From assembly GCF_000005505.3 (NCBI RefSeq), contig NC_016134.3, positions 47,830,650 through 47,894,649 on the forward strand: a DNA stretch of 64,000 nt. Reading direction: 5' to 3'. Shown in pieces: positions 26,954-40,198 of the stretch; the stretch's first letter is position 1; each line of letters opens with the position of its first letter. The DNA comes from Brachypodium distachyon. Its lineage: Eukaryota > Streptophyta > Magnoliopsida > Poales > Poaceae. The position numbers were made by a program, and so were the translations under genes. The notes under the pieces were generated by a model that saw nothing but the letters and a program-made list of their open reading frames with translations, made no database searches and was not told the DNA's origin.

Positions 26954-28939
26954 GCCTCTTCTTCCTCTCTTGAGTATGTTGTGATGTGGTTGCCTCAAGG
27001 GCGAAATCCTATATTTATCTGGCCCGATAGATCTGCAGGAGGAAACCATATCAAGAATCTTAAAATTAATTACTCCGTAAATTAAAGCAGTTCCTCAAGA
27101 ACTAGGTAGCTAGTAATTAAACCATTGGTACCATGCAAGAACCGTCCCTCCTCGAGCTGTTTTCGGTCCGTTTCGGCCGAAACCCAAAACGTGGGGAGTG
27201 GATGGAAGTGTACGGGGCTTGCTTTGCTGCTAGTTATTGATAAGGAATATGATTCGGTGGAAATTTGCGCTGGCATCCATGAATTTGAAAGCGAATGAAA
27301 GCCAAAAGGCACTCTATTGAGTGATATGACTGATGATGAGTGATTGATTAGTATTCAAAGTCTCAAATGCTGGAGCAATTCACATGTTTTTCACACACAT
27401 AAAAATAGAGTCATGCATGACGCACAGCGACAGGCCAGTACTGTCTGATGCCATGAGAGCTGATCACAGTATCACTGATGTTAATTAACGAGCTCTTTTA
27501 CGATACACCGGAATTAATTTAGACCGTTCATTTTATAGATCTAAGGGCTCAGATTTGTTAATACTTATGATACTCCAATTGAAATGCGTGGAGTAACAGG
27601 ATGGGAGTATTCAAAGCAAGCGAACGGAGTAACCTGATGCCTGCAAAAAAAAAATCCCGAAACGCGCCCCATCTTCATTTCCCCCATTCGCAGTAGCTTC
27701 CGTCGCCGCCGCCGGAGACCACCTCCCGCTGTGCCGAGCCGCCGACGTACATGCGCATGGCAGCGTCCGAAGGAGGGGCAGAGGAGGATCTAGCGGCCAA
27801 GTACATGGCGCGCGCATCGCGCAGTTCGCGGGCTGCAGCCCCGCGTGCTGTGAGGAGTGCGGAATGCGGCGGCGCGCTGCGAGGTCGGCGGCGCGGGCTG
27901 GATGGAGGGCCGGTGCGGCGCGCTGGAGGAGGACGAGGACGGCGGCGGCGCAAGCTGGGGCGAGGGCGAAGGAGGCCGCGCCGCGGGCTGGGTGTAGGGA
28001 AGCGTTGGCAGCGTGCGCTGGGGCGAGGGCGAAGGCAAGGGCGGCAGCAGCAGGGGCTGGTCTAGGACGGCGGCGCCGGGGGCTGGTCTAGGGCGGCGGC
28101 GGAGAGCCGGCATCGCTCTGTGAAACTCGGGAGGAGAGAGAGGATCAGTGAGGAAGACGACCCAGTTTTTATTTTTTTTACTGATGTAAAAATGTGAAAA
28201 GACTAATTTGTCCTTCCCTAATACTCCTTTGGGTACGGGAGAATTTGCCATATTCGCTGATTAGTGGAGTAGCTATAATTTACAATGTCAAGTTCTTCAA
28301 ATGGGCTGTTGGAGCACACATAGCACGATTAATTGGCGAATCAATCGGTAATTAGGTGCGCTGCGGGGTCACTGATTATGTATTCCCACTCTTGAGATAT
28401 GATGATGCTAACTTAAAGGGTGTCGGAGCTCCATCGATTATCGATCAGTGGCTCTCGCTTTCTTCCTTTGGATTGCTTTGCTTTGTTGGTCCGCCACTAA
28501 TGCGTGGTGGGCTGCGAGATTATATATAGCTTATTTATACGTAGAACATAGGTCTAGGCCATCTGTAATTCTCTTTAGAGGTCGTTGCCGTGCCGCGGAT
28601 ACATGACCTGATACATCTTCCATTCTCTTTACATTGATGTCCCATGTTTGATCATCTTTTTTTTTTCCTCTGCTGCTAGTCTTGCATTCAGAAGACGTTC
28701 TCAGTCCAAAATGAAATCAGACAATGGTCCTGGTGCTATATATGTATAGTGGCAACCACTGAATCTGGGGCTACACAATGATGGCTAGCTTTTGTGCCCA
28801 GTGTTGGCGTCAATCGGTTTCACTGTATATGCTGGTTCAGCAATCACAGTACAATCATCTCTGCTTCTGCTATTATGAAGTCTGGACGTACCTTGGAATG
28901 CAAGGGAAGAAGAAATTAACACGTGTTTTGGTTTCTTGT
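26954..28939. other. Intergenic with a GC-rich block at 27640-28130
   Basis: No recognised gene. The GC-rich block gives long Ala/Arg- or Pro-rich frames on both strands, a base-composition effect. Its flanks (GATCTAAGGGCTCAGATTTG near 27541 and TTTGTCCTTCCCTAATAC near 28208) resemble DNA-transposon edges, but I could not pair inverted ends. Confidence 0.4.
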
Positions 28940-28964
28940 GATTTGATTTGATTTGATTTGATTT
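28940..28964. repeat. (GATTT)n microsatellite
   Basis: Five near-perfect GATTT units. The flanking text (TGGTTTCTTGTGAT) is shared with 32560 and 48560, so the block belongs to the repeated cluster flank. Confidence 0.85.
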
Positions 28965-29308
28965 TGATCCCCTGCATAGAAAAGGAAGGCAGTTGGCTAG
29001 TGATGATGCATGGAGAGGCACACTGTAACATGAGTTTTAGGTTTGCCACTCCTTAATCCTTATCTCTCAGTTCCTTTGTAAAAGAAATGCAAGTGTTTCT
29101 TTGATTTGTTTGTAGAAAATTGGAGATTTTGAGAACTGGATGAAGGTCATGGAGTTTGACTGTAAAAGTATCAATGCTGCAATCCAGAACATTCATCAGT
29201 CATGATTCTGCTGCAATCCGACACATTGATAGATGACTGAAAGTATGGTTTCATCTGTTGGAGAACTGTAATTGAAAGGTACACGGCTTGTGTAACATGA
29301 GTTTGACC

Positions 29309-30170
<862 letters not shown>

Positions 30171-30176
30171 TAAAAT

Positions 30177-30400
30177 GGAGCTGGCGTTCGACGTGATCAA
30201 ATCAGCCTGCGCCGGCACGCCGTACCCGGACACCTGCGTCTCCGTACTGTACTGCTGTCCGTCTTCCTAGGCAGCAAAGACGCGGATGCGCGCGCGCTAG
30301 CCGCCATGGCGTCTACGCCGCCTACAACCTCTTGGTCCGCCGATCAGCTGCCCGGCCATGGCGTGTCCAATGCCACGGCAACGTCCTGCCTTGAAGCGTG
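30177..30400 (+). pseudogene. Fragment resembling an invertase/pectin methylesterase inhibitor
   Basis: Plus-strand pieces read FDVIKSACAGTPYPDTCVSVL and, after frameshifts, LAAM and VYAAYNLLVRRSAARP. This fits the N-terminal four-Cys helical hairpin of PMEI-domain proteins (SAC..T.YPDTC). There is no start, signal peptide or C-terminal half, and frames are broken. It abuts the Copia LTR remnant, which may have brought or broken it. Confidence 0.5.
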
Positions 30401-30444
30401 CAGGCTCAGGATGCAAGACGCGTCCGATTTCAAATTTGAACAAA

Positions 30445-31410
30445 TTTGAATATGAGACGGAGGAAAAGCAATTTCGAGAATAACAATTCCTCGAGAATAA
30501 CAATTCAATGAATAATTTCAGAATACAGATCATGACGACAGTAGCAACTAACAGATGCATCTCAAAAATACTAGAAGTATTAAACAGCCCAACGAACAGC
30601 AATATGAACTCGGAGATCATAACTAAACCACAGATCGAATCGCAATGTACGTACTGTTTGCGGTGAAGAGGAAGCCGTTGCTGCTGCGTTCGCTTGACGA
30701 GGTTGTTGACGACGAAGACTGCGGCGCGTTGCGCACCCGCCGGTTCAAGGAGATAGACGACCCGTGGTTGCAGAAAAGCGAGTAGTCGCGCGTAGCGCTT
30801 CCCAAAAACCTTATTCACCCTTTCCCGTACAGGATCGCAGAGGCGAAAGGTTCCGGAGACCTGCTCTCCCGATCAGTGCACCAACGCTCGGGATGGATTA
30901 GACTACGACGACGGTGCAAAAGCGAGAGACAGGCGAAACCGTAGCTCGGTTGTGTTGCGTACTGATCGGAGGGACAGGACGGCTGTATATATAGTCACGC
31001 AGGTATAGGTCAGTTCGGTTGAGGAAACCTGAATCGACTCCACAAAATCTGCACGCGTCGCGTAACAGATTCCAAAAATACTTCGCGCGTGTGACAAAAA
31101 GATAAGAAGCCCGGCCCCGCTCGAACTCAAACCACGAAACGCGGCGCGCGCGCGTCATGACGAGGCGAGGCGAGCGGATGAGGAGGAGGAGCGCGCGTGG
31201 GGATTTCCCTTGCTCAGTTGCTCAATAGATGGGAAGCAACATCCCTTATATGTTGGTCTCACTCACTCTAAACTAGCAAGGTGGAACTATTCCATTCCCA
31301 CTCCCCTCATCTCACTTCATGAATGGGCCTTTGAGATTTTCAGAATTTATTAAAACTTAGGCTTGGGCTGGTCTGGCCCAGCAACACCAAATTCTAACAA
31401 TCCCCCCACC
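30445..31410 (-). mobile_element. Ty1/Copia LTR remnant with polypurine tract
   Basis: Read on the minus strand, a polypurine tract GGTGGGGGGAT (about 31400-31410) directly precedes TGTTAGAATTTGGTGTTG, a typical 3' LTR start at 31399. The LTR then contains promoter-like TATATATACAGCC (about 30985) and leader-like text. It fades out around 30445 near TCATATTCAAATTTG, without a clear CA end or TSD. No internal coding region remains. Boundaries at the left are approximate. Confidence 0.65.
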
Positions 31411-31493
31411 AGATCTCAAATACCCATTATCTATACCATGAAGCTATAGGTCCGTATCTCAACTTGGGGAAAGACGTATCGCCTCCGTCATAA

Positions 31494-31841
31494 GGGCATC
31501 TCCAAGGGTTAGCCTGCGTTTGTCCTCCCCATTTGTCCATTTGAGGGATCTTTGGACAAATGTGGATGGACAAAATATCAAGTTGTCCAATGGTAACCTC
31601 CCATTTATCTTTTCATGAGTTTTTGACATGTGGGGCAAGAAGACAAGTGAACAAGATTTGGATGAGTTTTGCACAAATAAGGGCTCCTCATACTCTCCCC
31701 AAATTTGGATAAGAAATGATGGGTGTGGACCACTTTTGGACAAATGGGAGTTCCCATTAGGTCATGTATTTTGCTTTTGGACCCACATATTGACAGATTT
31801 GGACAAATAGAAATGATTTGGGGCTTACCTCGGAGATGCCC
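31494..31841. mobile_element. Tourist (PIF/Harbinger) MITE, copy 1
   Basis: TAA target duplication (31491-31493 and 31842-31844) around inverted ends GGGCATCTCCAAGGG and CTCGGAGATGCCC. The element also occurs at 47457-47799 in a duplicated block with the same neighbours. Confidence 0.88.
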
Positions 31842-31850
31842 TAAGCACGT

Positions 31851-32401
31851 AGGGGAGCAAATTGCATTTTTTACCTCGTAATACTTTGAACAGCACTCCA
31901 TTTAACAGGGTTTTCACTCTTTTACCCCATTTAGCTCGAAAGTTTCCAGAAATTACCCTCTTTAAGGTATTTGACCGCGTTCATGACAGGTCGGTCCCAC
32001 CTATAGGCTGATGTGGAAGTCAAGTCAGATGCAGCTTTTTTTTCGTAAAAACGTCCCCTGATGAGTAATCTGAATGGGCCGCGGGCGTCCCTGGCCAGGA
32101 CGTGGAATTACTTTAGTACGGTTTTATCTTCTCCCGCCGGTGAAGCAGCCAGTAACAGGCTACAGCCAGCTACTGCCCGTGTCCCAATGGCTGGCCTGGG
32201 ACGGCTGGAGCTCGCCATCGTCCAGGCTAGGGCCTGTCCAGGTGGGAGACGTATTCTGAAAAGGCGCCTCCGACTTGGACTGACAGATTCTGAAAAGTAA
32301 TTTCTGGAATTTTTTTTGCACTAAATGGGGTAACAGAGTGAAAACCCCGGTAATTTGTGTCATCTTCTTCAAAGTATAGGGTAAAAAAATGGAATTCACT
32401 C
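31851..32401. mobile_element. Mutator-like nonautonomous element, copy 1
   Basis: Inverted ends of about 85 bp: GAGCAAATTGCATTTTTTACC and, inverted at the right, GAGTGAATTCCATTTTTTTACC, both leading into GGGTTTTCACTCT.TTACCCC. Flanked by a 9-bp near-duplication, TAAGCACGT and TAAACACGT, as for Mutator-like elements. No coding sequence recognised inside. Confidence 0.8.
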
Positions 32402-32584
32402 TAAACACGTGGGTTCCTTCCAAAAACAAATACTGCGATTACAAAAAATTCCCATTCGAGAATAGCCCGGCTTACAATCATCTCTGCCTCTGCTATTCTG
32501 GGCCAGTTTCCAGGAGTATCAAGCCTGGATCTCGGAATGGAAGGGAAGGAGAGACATGTGTTTGGTTTCTTGTGATCTTTGATA

Positions 32585-32807
32585 CTCCCTTCGTTTTTAT
32601 TTTGTTTTTTTAAGACAAGGCTTTGACCAATGATAACTCTATTAATATGTGTTTTGGCATACATGAATCAATAGATTCGTTTTTAAAAGTTCTTTCTAAT
32701 AATCCTGATTTTGTATGATGTAGGTTACATATTAATAGTGTAATTCGTGGTCAAAACCTTGTCTTAATAAAACAAAATATGTCAACCTTTGTGAAATGGA
32801 GGGAGTA
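32585..32807. mobile_element. Stowaway MITE with paralogous empty site
   Basis: TA-flanked, ends CTCCCTTCGTTTTTATTTTG and AAATGGAGGGAG, with AAGACAAGG and CCTTGTCTT pairing inside. The duplicate block at 48570 reads CTTCGATATATCTGAACAG with no insertion. Confidence 0.85.
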
Positions 32808-33960
32808 TATCTGAACAGAATTCTGCAATTTGCTTATTGAATGCTGTCTCGCTTGAATTGCCTGAAGAAAGAGCTTCCATCCTCTGTCCAAATTTGCAAG
32901 CAGTTGCAAATGTGGAACGTCATGGCCAATGTACAGTTTTTTTGAGCATTTTGCAATTCAGTTAACAAAATGTCCTAGAGTATTGCACCCTTGGACTATA
33001 CTGATGACACTGGTAATAATCGGTGTTAATGCATGTCGTGAGTGTCATGAACGATGATTTCCAGGGGAATAAAAGGAGCAACTCCCATTTTCAGTGCACT
33101 GCGTCGATCATCTGTACTCCATTCCTTGCAGCTTTATTTGCAAGTTTCGAAACTAGAGATGAACTCATTTTGTGCGGGTCGATCCTTTGTTTGACTAGCG
33201 ATGCACCTAAGATTTAATTCATGTTCATCTAGCGGACAGGCAAAAAATTCTGTACAGAAATATTCGTTCAAATTCCAGCTTTTGAATTTTTCAAAATTAT
33301 TATACTGTAGGAGAGTTTGGTGGGCCAAGTCAGCTTACATGGGCCGCAGCCCATAACGAACGATGGAGACAAAGAGAGTCAGAAGAAAGGAGAGCTCAGA
33401 TCGGAGAAGATGGTTTCCTCCGTTGGAGAACTGTAATTCAAGGTACACGGCTCATGTAACATGAGTTTTCGGTTTGACAGTCCTTGTCTACAAGTTACAT
33501 TGCAAAAAAATACAAGTGTTTCTTATGTACAAAAGAGGTCTCCCAATCCCTTGCAATCAGTTAAAGGTAGCTTCGTAGTCTAGCTCAAAGGCGTGATATT
33601 CCTCGATGCACACTATCTGCCAATTGGGATTTAGGATTTTTACCATTGATGGCACCACATTTAAAATGAACAGCTCAGTTGCTATGTAAGGTCACCACAA
33701 ATCAAGTAAATGAGCTTAAAACTTCCAAACATAACAATATGGATAGCTTAGTAAGGTACTGTAGCATCATAATTCCAACAAGTAGATCCTAAATTTGACC
33801 AAAATACATTCCAAATAGTTCAAATAAAATAACTGCATTACAAAAATACCATCTTAAGGTAGTTTGGGTGTGCCTGATCTTACATCAATAAAAGATTGCA
33901 ACATCGGTTCTAATAAGATCTTGAATTGATAAGGGGTTACAAAATAGTTCAAATAAGACA
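32808..33960. repeat. Cluster flank downstream of NLR 3
   Basis: No gene. 32816-33410 matches 48580-49200 closely. 33400-33560 matches 63250-63320 and, in part, 29245-29310. 33655-33960 matches 16580-16900 and 63420-63830. Confidence 0.8.
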
Positions 33961-34249
33961 TTGTCAACGTGGCCATGTTTTGCTGCTTGACGAAATCTCC
34001 AGGTAGTTTGGGTGTGTGTCGACTTTCTCAAGATGGTGGTTCCGTCCTCCTGTGTTGCACTGCACCGTTTCCGTCAAAACTTGGAAAGAATCAGAAAGGT
34101 AAAACATCATGGACACTCTGCAATTTCGGACCATTTTGCAATTCATCTGCATATAATACTACTACGAGTTTTATCTGGCAATTAATATCAGCGCGTCCTT
34201 GTACCTCTCGGTGTTCCTCATTAGCATCGGACGCTTCGCTGGCAACAAG

Positions 34250-37200
34250 CTACCAGTAGTCCTGTGAAAGAAAGAATGAAACTGATTAGCAGGCTAGAGT
34301 AAAATGAGAAAAGAAAACTCAACTCCACCGTGTGCCGGCCGTTGACCGAGGGAGCAGTACGTACCACCTTAACCGTGATATTGTTGGGATGGACCTCGAT
34401 TGCCTGCCTCAACGCGGCCTCTCCCTTCTCCCGCGTGCCACTCTCACAATCGAAAAAGTATACTTGGACTCTGTCAAGACAAGGGAGGTTCCCGATGCTA
34501 GCAATGTCACGCTCAAACTTGGCGCCATTGCGCTCGTCGCGGATGTAACACTGGACACATTCAAGGCTGGGCATGGCTCCCTGCAGGAACCTGGAAGATC
34601 CAATCGTGAAGTAGTATCTTAGCTTGGGAAATGCACCGCCGCCCATGATGTCAGGAATGATGACGTCAGGATCAGTATTCAGATCGAGGTAAATGAGCTC
34701 TGGGAACCTCCCGAGGACCTCCATATCCTGTGCCTCCACGGCATTCGGTCCCACCGTCAAGTGAGAAAGGTTCGGCAGACTTGAGGAATTTAACCATGCC
34801 GGCAGTTTTTCAATTGCGACCCGCAGTTCCAGACGACGGAGGTGCCGAGAGAGCACGTAGCCTTCGCAATTGGTGCGGCCAACATGCATCCACCCAACGA
34901 GACAACTAACTTGTATGGCTTGGAGCATCTCCAGTTGCTCTAGAGATTTCATCATATTATTAAAAACTATACTATCAACTATGGCATCATCGGACTTTCC
35001 AAACCAAGCACCGTACTCTCTTAACTCTGTGAGCTTGACCAGTTCTTTCACAAATTCTAAGGAGACATAGGGCAAAAATATCTCTTCTAGCAACACCAGA
35101 TTACCGATCCAACATAGTGCTCCTGTGAAATCATCAGGAAGGCGTAGGCACTTTAGCCGCCTCAACTGACCAACACTCTCTGGCAGCTCTTTTATTCTAG
35201 TTCTCCTCAAGTCCAGTACCTGCAAAAACCTCAAGTTGCCTATTTCTTCTCGGAGTTCCGTAATAGGTGTTCCCAAGAGCCCAAGGTACCTCAGCTGAAG
35301 TAGCCTCCCAAGATTCTCAAGGTGATAACAACCATCATTTATAAAAGTACATCTTTCCATAGAAAGAATTCTCAAGCCTTGGAAGCTTGAAAGAAATGAT
35401 CTTCCGTTGACACGACACATGATGGCATTAAATGACCTCACTTGATGTATCTGTGTGTTATCTGAATTAGGCTCTTCGTCCATGGCTATGTTTTGAAAAG
35501 CTAACCTACGGACATTGCTTTGTGAAGGTTGGGGTTCATTGTTACTACTACCATGGATAGTAACAAAATTTTCTTCCTTCGACAAGTAACATATCATATC
35601 AAGCACCAGATCATGCACACAACAAGCATATATGATGCTCTTATATGGCTCCTCCACCGGCTGGATCAAACTTCTGTTAATGAGTTCATTAAAATACCTC
35701 TCCCCGAGCTCAAATAACCCCACCCCTGGTTTCTCATGAACAAAACCTTCTGCCACCCACTTCCATATCAAAGTGTTTTTCTGAATCTTGTGATCTTCAG
35801 GATATATGCTGAGGTGCAACAAACATGCCCTTAGATAACAAGGCAGATCATAGTAGCTATATAGCAATATCTCTCTTGTGTTGTCGACGTGTATGTTAGC
35901 TCCATCTCCAAAACCAATAGAGTCATACACCTCAGACCAATCCTCCCATGGTTTACTGGCCAACAGACTAGCTATTGTGATGATAGCTAACGGCACACCA
36001 CCGCACTTTTGTAAAATCTTTCCAGATATCTCAATAGGTTGACCAGAAATAATTTTGCATTTACCAATAGATAATCTTGTATAGAATAATTCCTTGGATG
36101 TGGCGGAAGAAAGTGGCTTTTGCTTGTAAACATCGTCCGCCTCTTCGGCAACTTCAAAAATACGAGTGGTTGTGATTATTCTACTTCCACAGTTACTATC
36201 AATCAAAGCATATTTCATTATATTCCATGAACTCTTGTCCCATATATCATCAATGACGATGAGGTACCTGTTGAATATGGCAGCCATGATAGCCATGCAT
36301 TAGTTAAAGAATATGTCTGAGCGTAGTAGAAGAAGAAGAAAAGAAGGATGGCGACCCACACGATGATGAATCCGTGGAAAGACAAGGTAAATGAAGGAGG
36401 CAGGGGTTGTTACTAGACAAAAGCATGCCAGGGGTTTGATTCACAGTTCAATCTAATTGATTTGTGGTTAATTTGACTAAAAACTTTTTTGATTTCCGAC
36501 TGTAACAAAAAATTTATTCCAAATGAATTGATGCAAAAATATATGGATGTATGAGATAGTTTGGTAGTAGCCGATCGCCTGGGGCCTAGATCTATAAAAG
36601 GAGTGTAAATCATGGAAAATTTCATATAAGTATTAACATGCATGCGTATCACAATCAAAAATTGCAAATCCTAACGTTGAAGCTGAACCTTCCGTCTTTG
36701 CCATGTTTGTTCATTTCATATTTTCTGTACATTTCAAGAACATAACCCTACATTAGGATGGATGGATGTACCTCTTGTTCTCAAGCAATTCCCGGAGTTC
36801 ATCGATGAGCTGCAGCTCGTCTAACATTGTTGCATTCAAATAGGAGTTCTTGTCAAGTTGGCGAAGAATATCCATGAAAGCTTTCTTCAGGTTAGGCTTT
36901 TGACCCACCGAAATAAAAGCCTTGCAAATGAATTCCTCCTGTAGCTTGTCGTAGACTGCTTTGGCAAGAGTCGTCTTGCCAAGTCCTCCAAATCCAAAGA
37001 TGGAAACTATTTTGAGTTGCAGCTTGGAGTTGGACACAACATCACCCCCTTCCATCAGCCTTTTGATTAGATCTTTCCTCGGCTCCTCAATGCCAACGAG
37101 CTCTTTCTGATCTTTGAACAGATTAATCATGCGAGGATCAATGGTGTTTGTGGCAGCTTGATTAGCATGGACATCGTCGACCTTGTATCTGTCACGCAAG

Positions 37201-37604
37201 TCAGCTACCTCCTTGACTCGAACCTTGATATCTTGGATCTTGTCGGCGATCTGATGACGGGTCTTGCCTTTCTTGAAGAAGTTGGCGATCTTTTTTCTGA
37301 ATCTCTTGGATCTCTTCAGGTCCGCGTCTGGCTCGGAGCCCTCGACGCGCACCATGAAGCTGTCGACGATATCCTCCATCTCGTACGACAGCTGCTTGAC
37401 ATTGGTAGCCCAGAGCCGGACCTGCTTGTCTAGCTTGTCCAGTGGCACCTCAGCGACCTTGGCAAGAGCAACCTCGATGCTCTCCAGCTCCCTCGACAAA
37501 GACTCGACATCTTTCTTCACGCCGGTCTGGAGCTTGTACTCTCCCTCGACGAGCTCGACGAGCTTGGGGAGGAGAGATCTCATGGCACCTGTTGCGAGCT
37601 CCAT
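34250..37604 (-). CDS. CC-NB-ARC-LRR immune receptor (NLR 3)
   Basis: Paralog of NLR 1 with the same structure. Exons are 37604-36772 (833 nt, as in NLR 1), 36267-34365 and probably 34261-34250 (Asp-Tyr-Trp-stop), about 915 aa. Reading through the 103-nt last intron would instead stop at 34221 and add a hydrophobic tail. It has the coiled-coil with MEDIVDSFMV, P-loop [50 protein letters not shown] and VHDLVLDMIC. The LRR region diverges most from NLR 1 (e.g. AWFGKSDDAIVDS and CLVGWMHVGRTN), as expected for the recognition surface. No frameshift or stop is seen. The two NLRs lie on the same strand. I see no head-to-head partner. Confidence 0.93.
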
Positions 37605-38989
37605 GGCGAGCTTTCTCTCCTCTTTCGCTTGAGAAGTTGTTTGGTTGGTAAGTGCCTAGTGGTCAAGTGCCTAGTGATCATGCGTTTAGAGAACCCCTAG
37701 CTGATGTATTGGCTGGACATGAGAATGCTCAAAAACGGGTTTCCTCGAACCCTTCTAGTTCAACAGTTTATGACACTGGATGCTTTTAACTTTTTTTTGC
37801 ATACTCCTATGGCTCGTCCTAATCGCGTCGCTGGATTAATCGTGCAAGTGCACATGGTGCAACGTGCTAAGCAGATCCAGGCTTTGACTGTGCTAACTGC
37901 ACATGGTATAACGTTCATACTGATTAAGGTAATCACATAGATCCAGGGCTAATTAGTTTAATTATTTCACTGTCCAGTTGCTCGTAATCTATGTTCTCTT
38001 TTCTTGGCAAAGGAAAAGGGGAGACTGACCTCTTACATTGCACTGTGATTGCCATGGCCTAATCACATAGACCACTTGTCTCAAAATCAATGGTACTAAT
38101 TAATCATGTCTTATGTACTGCATGCCTATGTTTCAATTGCCGTGACTTATAATCAATACCGTTGATTTTGAGACGAATATGATCTGAATAGAGCAATGTT
38201 AGACCCGTAACATTAGATAACAGTTAATGTTAGAGGATATATACGAATCTGAGATCGAGATGGGTATTTGAGATCCGCTATGTCATGCATGTGTTTGCAC
38301 GCTGCTCGTCCTTGGATGCCGCTGGAGTACCGTGTAAACAACCAGTCGCAACAGAACATAAACAATTGCATGCATTTCCAGTTTTCAAACGTTTTCACTG
38401 GCGCCCACATGATGGTGTGGCTGCTCATACTAGTACTTTAGGCATGCCAAGGAAAGATTCCTAGGTCCCTAAAGAGAAGCTTAAAGTATTGCTTCTCCAA
38501 TGCCAATCCATTCACAAAGTGGTAACCTACAAAGGAGAGAGACCCCTTCTCTTGCCTAGATCCTTGGTGAGATTGGTGCCAGTACAATGAAAGTTTAAGC
38601 ATCGGGACAGTCACTCCTTAGTGCCCAGCTGCCTCCTTCTCCCTTGGGCACTTGTGTGAAACGGGATTAGTAGCACACATCTTGCCGACAACTGTTGATA
38701 AAATTTCAATTTAGAACGGTCAAAGTGCGCCCCGATAGGATAGTGGAGGAGCACTCCAGTTTAGTACAACCAAGAAAAGATTCCTCTGCATCAGCACCTA
38801 AAATAAGCTAAATATACTTGTCTATCTCGAACTCTGTTTTTGAATCTTGAGAAAAAAATATATGCCCTTGTCTTTCCTGGAACATGTCCTCACCTTAAAT
38901 TTGGATCTTGGAATGGAAGGAAAGAGGGAACAGGCTGTTGTTTGGTTTCTTCTGATTTCTGATTTATTAGTACAATACCAATTTGTGCA
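37605..38989. other. Intergenic, no gene seen
   Basis: 38440-38760 has a different texture (mixed GC, e.g. GGTAACCTACAAAGGAGAGA) and may be a retroelement fragment, but I cannot place it. 38880-38965 again shows the GGTTTCTTCTGAT cluster flank. Confidence 0.4.
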
Positions 38990-39259
38990 ATTTGGCTAAG
39001 CATAGCGAATCAATCAACAAGTATGGTACAGTAGGGATTATCCACATCCTCATTTTTTTATGTTAATTTACAGAGTGATCTCCATCGGTGGCCTCTTGTT
39101 TGTTTGATTCGCTAGCGTGTAGTCTTTGTGTGAAGGTTGCGAGGTGGCTTCTACACTATATGCAGAAGCCAAGACTTTTCTTCGATCTGATCGACAAATT
39201 GTTTTGCCGCCCCTACTTAATCAACGTGCATCCATGTTAAGCGTGCTGGTAATTTATAA

Positions 39260-39385
39260 TACTCTCTCCGTTAAACAAAAGATGTCTCAAGTTTGTCAAA
39301 ATTTGGATGTATCTAGACATGACTTAGTGTATAGATGCATTCAAATTTAATTAAAGTCGAGACATTTTTGTTGGATGGGGAAATA
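39260..39385. mobile_element. Stowaway MITE, ACAAAAGATGTCTCAAG family, copy 2
   Basis: TA-flanked; starts CTCTCTCCGTTAAACAAAAG, ends TTTGTTGGATGGGGAAA; interior is like 21546-21673. Confidence 0.8.
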
Positions 39386-40070
39386 CCAAGTTGTACGAAT
39401 TAAGTGTGGAGGTTGATTAATTAGTGTGTTGATCAACAAACTACTCCTTTTAATGTATGATCGCTGATTATCCACACTCACCGACTCCATCCTTCTCCTT
39501 TTAATGTAAATTTAATTACAGGGTGAGCTCGATCGGCGTCGCTCTTGTTTGTTTGATTCACTAGCGTGTACCGTAGTGCGTAGTGGTTGTGTGAATGTTG
39601 CTTGTTTATATGAAAAAACCGAACTCATCCATCGATCGGCCGGCCTGACAAATTTTACATGGGTGGTGTCTATGATCGATGGAGATGTTGGGGGATTTTT
39701 CCCTTTAAAAATATATTCTTGGACGACCTAAAGTCTTCTAGTCACCTTTACTTAATTAATGTGTATTAGCCATACCGAGACAATTGAGATCGGGGAGGCG
39801 CATGGGGCGCGAGGTGGAGAGTGATCGTTGAGGGATGGACGTACGACAACCGTATCATCACCACCAACTCTAATTTAATATATTGGTATAGATTATTAGG
39901 TGTAGATTAGCCATACTAGGTGTGCCAATTTATGATATCAACTTGTGCAAATTAAGTCGTTGATTAGCGAGTCAGTCAATAAACACAGATGAGCAAAGAA
40001 AATAGAGATCCCCACCCACCACGTAGTCCTTTCATCCTGATCCTTTCAAACTTTTCACAAGTAGATTTCA

Positions 40071-40198
40071 TACTTCCTCCGTCCAACAAAAAATGTCTCA
40101 AGTTTGTCAAAATTTGGATGCATATAGACATGAGTTAGTGTATAGATGCATTCAAATTTAGTCAAATTTGAGACATCCTTTGTTGGACGGAGGGAATA
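40071..40198. mobile_element. Stowaway MITE, ACAAAAGATGTCTCAAG family, copy 3
   Basis: Starts TACTTCCTCCGTCCAACAAA and ends TTTGTTGGACGGAGGGAATA. Confidence 0.85.

Noticed and set aside
27640..28251. Long Ala/Arg-rich and Pro-rich frames on both strands
   Set aside because: Composition effect in a GC-rich block; no domain, no splice structure, no homolog recognised.
30297..30818. 173-codon minus-strand frame
   Set aside because: Falls within the Copia LTR leader region; no protein family recognised.
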